A stretch of 20,223 nt of DNA from Bacillota bacterium (lineage in GTDB: Bacteria > Bacillota > Clostridia > Saccharofermentanales > Fastidiosipilaceae), in the NCBI GenBank assembly GCA_023388435.1, contig JAEWGG010000005.1, forward strand, positions 1 through 20,223. Direction: 5' to 3'. The position numbers and the translations under genes were made by a program. The notes beneath the pieces were generated by a model that saw only the letters and a list, made by a program, of their open reading frames with translations, had not been told where the DNA came from and made no database searches. How positions within the stretch are numbered: the first letter of the stretch is position 1; each line of letters begins with the position of its first letter. Shown one piece after another: positions 6,095 to 14,703 of this stretch.

Positions 6095-8971
6095 TTAGCG
6101 CTCCTTACGCGCCTTTGCGCAGACGTAAAGACTGCAGCCAAGACCAAGGATTAAGAGTAGGGGGAGGGTCCTGGGCGCTGCCTCACCCGTCCGAGGGAGG
6201 GCCCTGGCAGGCGTAGCAGCTGTGCCCGGAGCGGCCGTGGGGCTGGGCCCCGTGCTCGGAGCTGTGCTCGGGGCGGCCGTGGGGCTGGGCCCTGTGCTCG
6301 GAGCTGTGCTCGGGACGGCCGTGGGGCTGGGCTCCGTGCTCGGAGCCTTAAAGCGCAGATAATCACGGGCGGCGTCCAGAACTGCAGCATAGAGGCCAGC
6401 CCGGTGTTCTGAGGCTCTCGGCACTTCACGGATGCTGCCGATGCTGTCCACTGTGTTTTTCTCCAGCTCAGCCGCGGGCAGTCCTTCGTAGTCGGCGAGT
6501 GTGACGAGGGCCAATTCATGGTAGCCCTCATTATCCTCATCTACATTGAGAACCTGATTGCCATATTCGTCCAGAGTACCCTCGCCAATGCTGTAGCTGC
6601 GATCGAGTACGTAGAGGATCTTATCCGTGTCTGGGTCGAAGTAGACATTGAGCCCAATAAAATACGGAGGAATGGGGAGGCTGGTCTGCAATTCGTGGAC
6701 GCCCTGGACCATCTTAGCCCTGCTGATGGCCCCCTCGTTGAGGCAGAGTTCCGTCAGCAAGCGCAACTCGTGTTCGGCCCTGGCAATCTTTTCTGCGGTC
6801 CAGGCGGCGTTGTTCGCGTGCAGCTTGACGTAGTCCAGCTTGTCTCTGAGGAGGGGGATGGCCTCCTTGTTGACAGGTTTCTGGAGGGCGCTATCTGCGC
6901 GTTTTATGGCCCGGTCCAAGTCCAGGCGGTCCAGGAAGAATGTGGCTCTGAATGTGAACTGAGCGAGTTCTCCGAGGCTCAGCTGCTCCTTGGCCAGCAG
7001 GCCTTCGCCAGCAGTTCGGATTTCGTTTAGCGCTCCGAGCATTTCGGGGCGCAGATCCGGCCCTTCTGGAAGCTCTTGGGCGGCGTTCAGCGCGGCCTTG
7101 ACCTTGTCCAGGAGTAGACGTACAGGGCTTTTATCCGCGGCTTTTAATTCCGGGGCCACAACAAAATTATCCCCGTCCGCAAGTTTGTGTTCCTGGGTTC
7201 CCGAGGGGAGCTGGACCAGGACCTTGTCCCCATAATTGGGCAGGCCTGGATTGTCGTCGAAGGCGTTGAAGCTGATAGACTGCAATTCCGCTGGGGCCTG
7301 GACCTCTGTCAGCTGATTGCTTCTGAAGGCCTCGGGCCCTACTGTGAGCAGAGACTTGGGGAGTTCCAGCACCGACAGATCATTGGCCGCAAAGGCCTGT
7401 ACTGCGATGTCACGAATACCCTGGGCGTTGCTGAAATCCACCGCCGACAGGTTGCTCTCGGCAAAGGCCATCTCATCGATTTTCTGCACTTTGCTGCCGT
7501 CTTCGAAGCCGAGCCCGTAAATTATGTTGTTCTGTCTGAAGGCTGAGCGCCCAATATGCTGCACTTCACGGGGAATTAGGACCATTGAGATATTGTTGAT
7601 GTGAAAGGCGGCATCCCCAATTTTTTCCAGACCTGAGGGCAGGACGAGGAGATCAATCTGGTTGTTCATAAAGGCGCCTTCTGCAATGACACGCAGGGGG
7701 TCGTCGGGGTCCAGCATGAGCTCAGTGAGCTTGTTGGACTGGAAGGCAAAGGCCCCAATCTCGGTGACCGTGCTGGGCAGAGACAGGCTGGCGATGTCGT
7801 ACTTGCGGAGGCTCGAGGCGTCGAAGTCCACATTGCGGAAGGCATTGGCCGCTATTTTCTGAAGGGGGACGCCGTTGTGGCTGGGAGGGAGGACGAGATC
7901 TTTATTGCTGCGGATCTTGATGCTGCCGATAGGGGAGAAGCCCAGAATGCAGGAGGCATCTTCGGGATCGTAAAGAAAGTCGGCCTCTGTCCATTCACGG
8001 TCATCGATGTCCAGCTCGCTGGTCTTCTTCTCCTCGTCAGGGTCGATGAGATAGTTCCCCAGGCTGGGCAGCTGGTGGCTGTTCTTGCCGTCGGCTGTCT
8101 TCAAGACGACCGCCCCGCCATAGGCGAGGTCACCCGGATTCCCGTTGAAGGCGTCCGCGGCGATTTTCTGGATCTCTGCGCCCAGGGTCAGCGTGCTGAT
8201 CTGATTGTCCTCAAAGACCCCCTCATCCAATTCCGTCAACGGGGCCTGGTTGAAGTCGACATCCGAGATGCGGTTGCTCTTGAAGACGCGCTCCCCCAAA
8301 AGCTGTAACGAGCGGGGCAGCTTTAACGTCTCCTGTATGTTGTTGTCAAAAAAAGCCTGATCCTTGATCGTGTGCAGGGAGTCGGGCAGCTCTACGCGGC
8401 TCAGGGCGCAGTGGCCAAAGGCATAGTCGCTGATGGACACAAGTCCCTGGGGCAGGTGAAGCTCTGATAAGACCTTATTGAAGGCAAAGGCGTCCTGGCC
8501 GATGTGGGTATAGCCTTCAGGGATGTGTACCTGTCTGAGGCGGCCTGTGGAGAAGTTGGCCCCCTTGTCGACGATGACGTTGCCATCGACATCCAGGTCA
8601 TTTATTTCTCCGCCAATGCCCTCACGGCCTGTGTACTCCTTTATTTCCTGAGACTTATTGGGCCTGAAGGCGAAGGCTGCAATCTGCGTCAGGGCCGTGC
8701 CGTCTGTGCCTACTCTGGGAAGCTCAAGTCTGCCATCCGTGTTTGAGAGTTTTTCGAGGCCGGACTTGCTGAGGCCGTAGAGCGTGTGCCCCTCACTGAT
8801 GAAGTCCTCGCTGTTCCACTGCTGTTCAGCAGCGTACAGGGCTCTGGGTCCTGGATTCAGGAAGCCCAATGGGCTGCTGAATTGGCTCAGCATGCCGAGG
8901 GCAAGCACAGCGGCGAGGCCTCTCTTGCGCGGGCTAAAACTGTGCAGAACCCGCTTTAAGCAGCTAGTCAT
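6095..8971 (-). CDS. LPxTG-anchored leucine-rich-repeat (BspA-type) surface protein
   Basis: A 958-residue secreted, cell-wall-anchored protein. Residues 1-48 form a long signal peptide (basic start, hydrophobic core, cleavage likely after LYA). Two BspA/LRR_5 arrays follow (about 60-290 and 330-580), with repeats such as LPSGLEKIGDAAF. Each array is closed by a similar cap of about 38 residues (FNGNPGDLAYG and FDDNPGLPNYG). Next come a helical region (about 612-760) and an unrecognised globular stretch (about 760-875). Then there are three 14-residue Pro/Ser/Thr-rich units and the sortase signal LPRTG (925-929) with a hydrophobic helix and KARKER tail. GGAG lies 9 bases before the start. Proteins of this type often bind host matrix or mediate aggregation; the ligand here is unknown. 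No sortase gene is in the window. Confidence 0.92.
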   Translation of the reverse strand: MTSCLKRVLHSFSPRKRGLAAVLALGMLSQFSSPLGFLNPGPRALYAAEQQWNSEDFISEGHTLYGLSKSGLEKLSNTDGRLELPRVGTDGTALTQIAAFAFRPNKSQEIKEYTGREGIGGEINDLDVDGNVIVDKGANFSTGRLRQVHIPEGYTHIGQDAFAFNKVLSELHLPQGLVSISDYAFGHCALSRVELPDSLHTIKDQAFFDNNIQETLKLPRSLQLLGERVFKSNRISDVDFNQAPLTELDEGVFEDNQISTLTLGAEIQKIAADAFNGNPGDLAYGGAVVLKTADGKNSHQLPSLGNYLIDPDEEKKTSELDIDDREWTEADFLYDPEDASCILGFSPIGSIKIRSNKDLVLPPSHNGVPLQKIAANAFRNVDFDASSLRKYDIASLSLPSTVTEIGAFAFQSNKLTELMLDPDDPLRVIAEGAFMNNQIDLLVLPSGLEKIGDAAFHINNISMVLIPREVQHIGRSAFRQNNIIYGLGFEDGSKVQKIDEMAFAESNLSAVDFSNAQGIRDIAVQAFAANDLSVLELPKSLLTVGPEAFRSNQLTEVQAPAELQSISFNAFDDNPGLPNYGDKVLVQLPSGTQEHKLADGDNFVVAPELKAADKSPVRLLLDKVKAALNAAQELPEGPDLRPEMLGALNEIRTAGEGLLAKEQLSLGELAQFTFRATFFLDRLDLDRAIKRADSALQKPVNKEAIPLLRDKLDYVKLHANNAAWTAEKIARAEHELRLLTELCLNEGAISRAKMVQGVHELQTSLPIPPYFIGLNVYFDPDTDKILYVLDRSYSIGEGTLDEYGNQVLNVDEDNEGYHELALVTLADYEGLPAAELEKNTVDSIGSIREVPRASEHRAGLYAAVLDAARDYLRFKAPSTEPSPTAVPSTAPSTGPSPTAAPSTAPSTGPSPTAAPGTAATPARALPRTGEAAPRTLPLLLILGLGCSLYVCAKARKER
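6215..6340 (-). repeat. Three 42-base tandem repeats in the LRR-protein stalk
   Basis: The units encode STEPSPTAVPSTAP, STGPSPTAAPSTAP and STGPSPTAAPGTAA (residues 878-919), just before LPRTG. The near-identity at DNA level suggests recent expansion. Copy number could vary between strains and would change stalk length without a frameshift. Confidence 0.9.
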
Positions 8972-9027
8972 GAATCTGTTCTCCTCCTTTTTCCTTACTT
9001 GTAATCGTGAGCTTTGAGAACTAGTTA

Positions 9028-9070
9028 ACGATAACTAACAACAAACGATAAAACCGTGATCCAGATCACA
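9028..9070 (-). promoter_or_regulatory. CRP/FNR-family operator and candidate promoter for the LRR gene
   Basis: GTGATC-CA-GATCAC (9056-9069) is a perfect dyad. With its flanks it reads CGTGA-N6-TCACA, matching nine of ten positions of the classical CRP core TGTGA-N6-TCACA. The site centre (9062.5) is exactly placed for a class II (-41.5) activator site if TATCGT (9033-9028, minus) is the -10, since that predicts a start near 9021, about 50 bases before the ATG. The operator is visible in the sequence; the promoter assignment and activating role are inferred. Confidence 0.55.
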
Positions 9071-9192
9071 TTAAAGGTGGAATTTTCTGTGAAAGAAGGG
9101 GCATATGAGAGCGCTCGGAAGTCCTTGAGCATTCGGGCCTCGGGCTGTGCTGCGCTGGGCTCTGGGAGGGGCGGCAGGCCTTGTTTCCGCGC

Positions 9193-9234
9193 AAAAAAGT
9201 CCTGGGGCCGCCGTTCAGGACAGTCCCAGGACTT
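9193..9234 (-). terminator. Rho-independent terminator of eno
   Basis: On the minus strand AAGTCCTGGG (9234-9225) pairs perfectly with CCCAGGACTT (9206-9197) and runs into six T residues (complement of 9193-9198). It lies about 50 bases past the enolase stop. Confidence 0.88.
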
Positions 9235-9259
9235 CTATTCGAGTCTCAGTTCAAGACCG

Positions 9260-9285
9260 CTGAGATCTCAGTACAGCGTCTGATC

Positions 9286-9292
<7 letters not shown>
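9260..9292. repeat. Two adjacent inverted repeats at the eno stop codon
   Basis: CTGAGATCTCAG (9260-9271) is a perfect 12-base palindrome. CGTCTGA-TC-TCAGACG (9277-9292) is a 7-base inverted repeat with a 2-base centre. Both contain GATCTCAG, 19 bases apart, and the stop codon lies in the second. They may be operator-like sites or help form RNA structure at the transcript end; no function can be assigned. Confidence 0.6.
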
Positions 9293-10590
<1,298 letters not shown>

Positions 10591-10628
10591 AAAAAACCTC
10601 CTACGGTTCATTTTGTTACAACAGAACT

Positions 10629-10634
10629 ATTATA
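10629..10634 (-). promoter_or_regulatory. -10 element of the eno promoter
   Basis: TATAAT on the minus strand is a perfect -10, placing the start near 10622, about 20 bases before the AGGAGG ribosome site (10602-10597). No convincing -35 was found. Confidence 0.5.
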
Positions 10635-10654
10635 GCCTAAAGGCGGCTGGCTGA

Positions 10655-10756
10655 GGGCTCTGTGAGACCGTGAATTGTTATAATAGGTCCCTATGGATTT
10701 CACGGCTGCGACCCCTCGGCGACGGGGGACACAAGGTGGGCTCTGTGGGACCACAG
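10655..10756 (+). repeat. 15-base direct repeat and dyad flanking the operon promoter
   Basis: GGGCTCTGTG(A/G)GACC occurs at 10655-10669, over the -35 region, and at 10738-10752 in the leader, with one mismatch. The second copy is part of the dyad CTGTGG-GA-CCACAG (10743-10756), which ends 2 bases before the AAGGAGG ribosome site. It could be an operator pair or a leader hairpin. No known riboswitch or T-box pattern was recognised. Confidence 0.5.
10676..10684 (+). promoter_or_regulatory. Extended -10 promoter of the phosphatase-gdpD operon
   Basis: TGTTATAAT is a perfect extended -10. Transcription would begin near 10691, essentially at ATG 10693. That argues against 10693 as the translation start and gives an untranslated leader of about 85 bases before GTG 10777. 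The same TGTTATAAT element precedes the PNPOx-like gene. Confidence 0.55.
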
Positions 10757-10776
10757 TCAAGGAGGTACTGAGCGGC

Positions 10777-11385
10777 GTGGATATTTACCTGATGAGGCAC
10801 GGAGAGACGGACTGGAATCTGCAAAAACGTATCCAGGGTAGCAGTGACATTCCGCTGAATGCCGAGGGCCTGCGTCTGGCCCAGGCCGTGGGGCGGGCCC
10901 TGGCCCCGCTGCACTTTGACCGCTGCTACTGCAGCCCCCTCCTGAGAGCCAGGCAGACGGCGGAGCTGGTCCTGGCGGGCCGCGAGCTTCCCATCCACTA
11001 TGACGCCCGTTTAGAAGAGTTTCACTTCGGCGCCCTGGAGGGGAAGCGTTTCCCCTGGCGCAAGCGCTTCCCCCTGTCCAATCTCTATCGCCTCTTTAAT
11101 CACGCGGAGCGCTACCGTCCCAGGGGTGGAGGTGAAAGCCTCTCCGCCATGGCCCAGCGCTGCAGCAGTTTTCTCGAAGAGGTCCTGAAACCCCTTGAGG
11201 GCCAGGTTGAGACGGTCCTTGTCAGCAGCCACGGCGGCTGGCTGCGCCAGGCCCTGCACCTGGCCCTGGGCGAGGAGGGTAATTTCTGGCAGCGGAGCTA
11301 CCAGCCGAACTGCGCCGTCAATCTGCTGCGTCTGGAGCAGGGCCGCTTCCAGCTGGTTTATGAGGCCCGGAGTCTGGCCGACTGA
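10777..11385 (+). CDS. Histidine phosphatase (phosphoglycerate mutase-like) family protein
   Basis: A cytoplasmic phosphatase of about 202 residues in the branch-1 histidine phosphatase superfamily. It has the phospho-histidine motif RHGETDWN (Arg 7, His 8), an acid residue in ARLEEFHFGALEG (Glu 80/81) and the second His in SSHGGW (His 152). Members include phosphoglycerate mutases, CobC-like and broad-specificity phosphatases; its length and motifs do not settle the substrate, and proximity to eno is not proof of a glycolytic role. The GTG at 10777 is preferred: AAGGAGG lies about 10 bases upstream and the RHG motif then sits at the usual position. An upstream ATG at 10693 would add a low-complexity 28-residue extension. 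It is likely co-transcribed with the next gene, 14 bases away. Confidence 0.85.
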   Translation: MDIYLMRHGETDWNLQKRIQGSSDIPLNAEGLRLAQAVGRALAPLHFDRCYCSPLLRARQTAELVLAGRELPIHYDARLEEFHFGALEGKRFPWRKRFPLSNLYRLFNHAERYRPRGGGESLSAMAQRCSSFLEEVLKPLEGQVETVLVSSHGGWLRQALHLALGEEGNFWQRSYQPNCAVNLLRLEQGRFQLVYEARSLAD

Positions 11386-11399
11386 GAGGAGTGGAGCCG

Positions 11400-13187
11400 A
11401 TGCAAGCCCCGCAGAATACGGATTCGGCCCGCCGCTGGGCCCAGCGTTGCAGCCTGCTCTGGAAGCTGGCCTTTTATTTCCTGCTGACCAAGCCCCTGGA
11501 GTACCTTGTCATTCTGCCTCTGGGCCGTAAATTGCTGCAGATACTCCTCGGTTCCAGCGGCCTGCCCGCCCTGTCAAGCGGAAACATCCAGAGCTTTTTA
11601 TTTTCTCTTCAGGCCCTGGGCCTCCTTCTACTCGGTCTGGTTTTACTGGTACTCTCAGTGGCCCTGGATATCTCCGCGATGATTCTTCTTGCTGAGGCCT
11701 ACTACCGCGGTACGGGACTTCCTACTGCGCCCCAGCTGCTTCTGCAGGCCCTGCACAGCATGCGGCGCTACGCCTCGCCACAGGGGCTGCTGATCTGTCT
11801 CTTTCTGGGCCTCATCGTCCCCCTGCTCGGCCTGGGACTGGCCCCGTCGCTCACCTCCGAGCTGGCCATTCCGGCCTTCATACGAGAATTTATCGCCGAC
11901 CAGTTTGTCTTTTACACGCTGTACAGCCTGGTCAATCTGCTCCTCTTTGTTGTTCTGCTTCTCCATATATTTACTTTCCACGAATTGCTCCTGGCCGGGC
12001 GGCCTGTGGTCCAGGCGCTCAGGGGGTCCCGTCTCCTGCTGCGCCGGAGGCCAGGCCCCTTTTTCAGGCAGCTCGTCCTGGGTACGGCCCTGCAAGTCAG
12101 CGCCATCGTCCTGCTTGTGCTGGGGCTCAGTCTCGGCGTCTTCTTTCTCTATGGTGCTCTGGCGGGCCAGCGTTTCTGGAGGCTTTTTCTGCTTCTGAGC
12201 TATGCGGGCCTGATCTTTGTCCTGGTGCCGAGTTTTCTGCCTTACATGGTTTTTCGCCTGAGCCGTTTTTATTATTCCTACCGTTCAGAGTCCCCCGCTC
12301 TGGACAAGGAGCGCCGCTGGAGGCTCCCCGCCACAGCTGTTTCAATAGTCCCCCGGCAGCCTCGCTGGTATACACAAATAAGTTGCTGTTTTCTGCTTCT
12401 GGGCGCCTTGCTGAGCCTGGCCGCCGTGCTGGACCTGGGCTTCGATGACTTCTTCGTGCAGCGGCCTCCCGTGCGCATTGTGGGGCACCGGGGCGCTGGA
12501 GAGAGCGCCCCGGAAAACAGTCTGGAAAGCCTGGCGCTACTGCGTGAACGGGGCGTGCAGGCGACTGAGGTGGACATTCAGCGCAGCCGGGATGGACACT
12601 ATTTTCTCTATCATGACGATAACCTGGGCCGACTCCACGGCAGCCGCCAGCGGGTGGTGGAGCTCAGCGCAGCTGAGGCCGAAAACTATGGACTCTGCCG
12701 CCTTGAGGATTTTTTAGCCTCTGCCGGAGAGATCCATCTCTATTTGGAACTCAAGGGATCCAGCGCCGACCAGCGCATGGTCGATGAGGTTCTGGCCCTG
12801 ATTAAGGCCCAGGAGGCCAGGGGTGGCAAGCTTCACTACAGCCTTATCTCCCTGGACTACAAGCTCATTCAGTACATTGAAGCCAGGTATCCCGAGGTGG
12901 AGACAGGTTATCTCTACTTTTTTGCCCTGGGTTCGCCGGAGCAGCTGGAAGGGGACCTGCTCATGATTGAACTGGGTCTGCTCACGGATGATTTTCTCGA
13001 GCGGGCTAAAGAGGCTGGTAAGTCCGTACTCGTCTGGACGGTCAATCAGCCCCGGGACATGCGCCGCGTCGTGCGCCGTGAGCTGCGCGGGGTGATTACG
13101 GACCGCATTGACCTCCTGGAAGAGAGTATCCGGGAGCGGGATGCAGCAGATGAGCTGGAGCTCATTCTGAATGAACTCCTCTATTAG
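11400..13187 (+). CDS. Membrane-anchored glycerophosphodiester phosphodiesterase
   Basis: A protein of about 595 residues. The N-terminal 340 residues contain roughly seven to eight hydrophobic segments of the GPDPase membrane-domain type. A GDPD TIM-barrel domain follows, hydrolysing glycerophosphodiesters to glycerol 3-phosphate and an alcohol. Catalytic features are GHRGAG (His 363, Arg 364), PENS (371-374), EVDIQ (Glu 390, Asp 392), YHDD (His 405) and YLELKG; the tail VLVWTVNQPRDM...GVITDR is typical. ATG 11400 is chosen because AGGAG lies 9 bases upstream, while GTG 11391 directly abuts that site. The catalytic domain probably faces outward, where it could process glycerophosphodiesters or teichoic-acid-like polymers. 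This is inferred from the topology of relatives. Confidence 0.92.
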   Translation: MQAPQNTDSARRWAQRCSLLWKLAFYFLLTKPLEYLVILPLGRKLLQILLGSSGLPALSSGNIQSFLFSLQALGLLLLGLVLLVLSVALDISAMILLAEAYYRGTGLPTAPQLLLQALHSMRRYASPQGLLICLFLGLIVPLLGLGLAPSLTSELAIPAFIREFIADQFVFYTLYSLVNLLLFVVLLLHIFTFHELLLAGRPVVQALRGSRLLLRRRPGPFFRQLVLGTALQVSAIVLLVLGLSLGVFFLYGALAGQRFWRLFLLLSYAGLIFVLVPSFLPYMVFRLSRFYYSYRSESPALDKERRWRLPATAVSIVPRQPRWYTQISCCFLLLGALLSLAAVLDLGFDDFFVQRPPVRIVGHRGAGESAPENSLESLALLRERGVQATEVDIQRSRDGHYFLYHDDNLGRLHGSRQRVVELSAAEAENYGLCRLEDFLASAGEIHLYLELKGSSADQRMVDEVLALIKAQEARGGKLHYSLISLDYKLIQYIEARYPEVETGYLYFFALGSPEQLEGDLLMIELGLLTDDFLERAKEAGKSVLVWTVNQPRDMRRVVRRELRGVITDRIDLLEESIRERDAADELELILNELLY

Positions 13188-13203
13188 TGACAGGAGCCTG
13201 GCC

Positions 13204-13231
13204 CTCCGCCTGGAGAAAGTCCTAAGCGGAG
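13204..13231. terminator. Possible weak hairpin between convergent genes
   Basis: CTCCGC (13204-13209) can pair with GCGGAG (13226-13231), with a GGA/TCC inner pairing. It overlaps the stop codon of the AraC-type gene. No T run follows in either direction, so terminator function is uncertain. Confidence 0.25.
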
Positions 13232-14520
13232 CGCCCGGTCTCAGCCTTGAGATTCCTGGCTTTTTTCGCCCTTGAACGCACAGCCCCAGGTGGTCTGAGG
13301 TGCTTCTGGTACTGCTTGGGGCTGAGGCCGAAGGAGGTCTTGAAACGGCGGATAAAGTAGTTCACATCGCTGTAACCGCAGCGCAGGGCGATGTCTGTAA
13401 TGGAGAGCGAGCTGCGGCGCAGCAGGGCCAGGGCCTTGCCGAGGCGTACCTGGTGGATGTAGGCGGTGAGCGTCAGACCCGTATCCTGCTTGAAACGTGT
13501 GGAGAGGTAGGTCTTGGGCATCTGAACACGGCGGGCCAGCGTTCGGAGGTTCAGCGTTTCGGCATAGTGTAGCTGAATATAGGCCAGGGTCTCACGGATG
13601 GCGGGAGCGCAGTTGTGCATGGCCTTTTCCTGTACGAGGAGGCAGTAGTCACGGATCAGAACTTCCTGGAGCTTGAGGCGGTCCTGGCGGCTGTGGCAAC
13701 GATACAGGGCCTGGGCGTAGCGGGTGGAGAGTTCGTCGATGTACAGGGGGTGGACGCCGGCCCGTTCCACGGCCTTGCGGCAGAGCGTATTGAGGATGAT
13801 CGTCAGATGTGTCAGGTTGCGCTGCTCGTCCTCCAGGTGATGGCTGCGGAGGAGGCTGTTTAATTGGCGAAAATTGTCCAGGGCCTCGTTGACGGAGCCG
13901 GAGGCGATACTGTCCAGCAGGGCGTTTTCTGACTTGTAACGGGCTTCTATGGAGACCTGGGCCAGGAGCAATTCGGCCTGGTCTTGCCCCTCCCATTTTC
14001 GTGGCAGGAGGTTGGCTCCAGGGGCGGGGTAGCGGGTCAGGTGGTAGGCCTGCTCAAAGAGGTTCTGACAGAGGCCCAGGATCAGCTGCTCCAGGGCCTC
14101 GACATGACTGAGTTCGGGGATGGTGGCGTAGAAGGCCTGTAATTGGTCCTGCAGGTCCAGGGGGATGTGATTGGTCAGCATCAAGGCGGCCATCTCCTCA
14201 GCTTGGTAGCTCTGGCGGCGGCAGGGGCCCATGGACAGGAGGCAGGTCTCGCTCCTGGGCGCCCACTGTTCCGGGATGCGCAAGAAGAAATAATCCAGAT
14301 CAAAGGTGTCCGTGTAATGGAGCAAGACGCCAGCGGGCACCAGTTCCAGCAGAAAGTCAAAGACGTCCGAGTAAGAGAAGTCCCGATACAGAAGACCACG
14401 CAGGCCGCGATCGAAGACGGATAGGTCCAGCAGACTGTCCCTGCTGGGGCAGAGACAGTGCACGGTGATGTGGCTGAGCTGTAAGGCTTGGAGGACGAGT
14501 TCCAACTGTTTGCTGGCCAT
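13222..14520 (-). CDS. AraC/XylS-family transcriptional regulator
   Basis: A regulator of about 432 residues. The C-terminal AraC DNA-binding domain (about 307-409) has two helix-turn-helix motifs: LNLRTLARRVQMPKTYLSTR and LSITDIALRCGYSDVNYFIR, ending SFGLSPKQYQKHLR. A basic tail follows. The 300-residue N-terminal part is mainly helical and was not recognised; it lacks an obvious cupin core and is larger than the AraC sensor domain. ATG 14520 is chosen because GGGAG lies 5 bases upstream. The in-frame ATG at 14571 has no ribosome site and falls in the AT-rich promoter region. It is divergent from the glucuronide transporter and enzyme genes, so it most likely controls them, sensing a glucuronide or a product; this is inferred from position. 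Confidence 0.9.
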   Translation of the reverse strand: MASKQLELVLQALQLSHITVHCLCPSRDSLLDLSVFDRGLRGLLYRDFSYSDVFDFLLELVPAGVLLHYTDTFDLDYFFLRIPEQWAPRSETCLLSMGPCRRQSYQAEEMAALMLTNHIPLDLQDQLQAFYATIPELSHVEALEQLILGLCQNLFEQAYHLTRYPAPGANLLPRKWEGQDQAELLLAQVSIEARYKSENALLDSIASGSVNEALDNFRQLNSLLRSHHLEDEQRNLTHLTIILNTLCRKAVERAGVHPLYIDELSTRYAQALYRCHSRQDRLKLQEVLIRDYCLLVQEKAMHNCAPAIRETLAYIQLHYAETLNLRTLARRVQMPKTYLSTRFKQDTGLTLTAYIHQVRLGKALALLRRSSLSITDIALRCGYSDVNYFIRRFKTSFGLSPKQYQKHLRPPGAVRSRAKKARNLKAETGRSA

Positions 14521-14703
14521 GCTTGCTCCCTTTATTTTTCTCGATATTTTAAAAATTGTGCTATTTTTCATTTATATTATGATATTCAGTTTTCCCCTGC
14601 AAGACCTACAATAAATCCATCTTCTGCCCAAAACTTCAGGGAATGAAGCAGGGAATCCTAGTTAATCTGGCAGGTTTAGAACGAGAAAATGGAGGATGGC
14701 ATA
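14521..14703. promoter_or_regulatory. Divergent control region of the glucuronide locus
   Basis: The interval contains a TACAAT -10 candidate on the plus strand (14607-14612) with no convincing -35, as expected for an activator-dependent promoter. Downstream lies the inverted repeat CTTCA-GGGAA-TGAAG (14634-14648). CCCTGC (14595-14600) and GCAGGG (14648-14653) form a wider inverted pair. The minus strand near 14572-14590 is AT rich and probably holds the regulator's promoter. GGAGG (14691-14695) is the ribosome site deciding for GTG 14704. Confidence 0.4.

Larger units (their letters stand above)
8972..9285. other. Noncoding interval between the LRR-protein and enolase genes
   Basis: No credible gene is seen in these 314 bases. 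The interval holds the ribosome site of the LRR gene (GGAGGAG at 8981-8987, minus), an AT-rich stretch with two AACGATAA copies (9027-9034 and 9044-9051), the CRP-like operator (9055-9070), about 120 bases with nothing recognised, the enolase terminator (9193-9234) and part of a pair of inverted repeats (9260-9292). Confidence 0.7.

Noticed and set aside
9056..9283. Possible 75-residue gene between the LRR gene and eno
   Set aside because: No ribosome site, composition unlike a protein, and it runs through the eno terminator and the CRP-like operator.
10660..10667. Extra copies of TCTCACAG near eno (minus strand, 10660-10667) and in the uidA terminator (17952-17959)
   Set aside because: They are single 8-base matches without a phased partner. 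One or two such matches are expected by chance in 20 kb, and the second is part of a hairpin stem.
10691..10776. Leader considered as a T-box or other riboswitch
   Set aside because: The GGTGGGCTCTGTGGGACC segment only loosely resembles a T-box antiterminator. There is no terminator in the leader, and the downstream genes are not amino-acid related.
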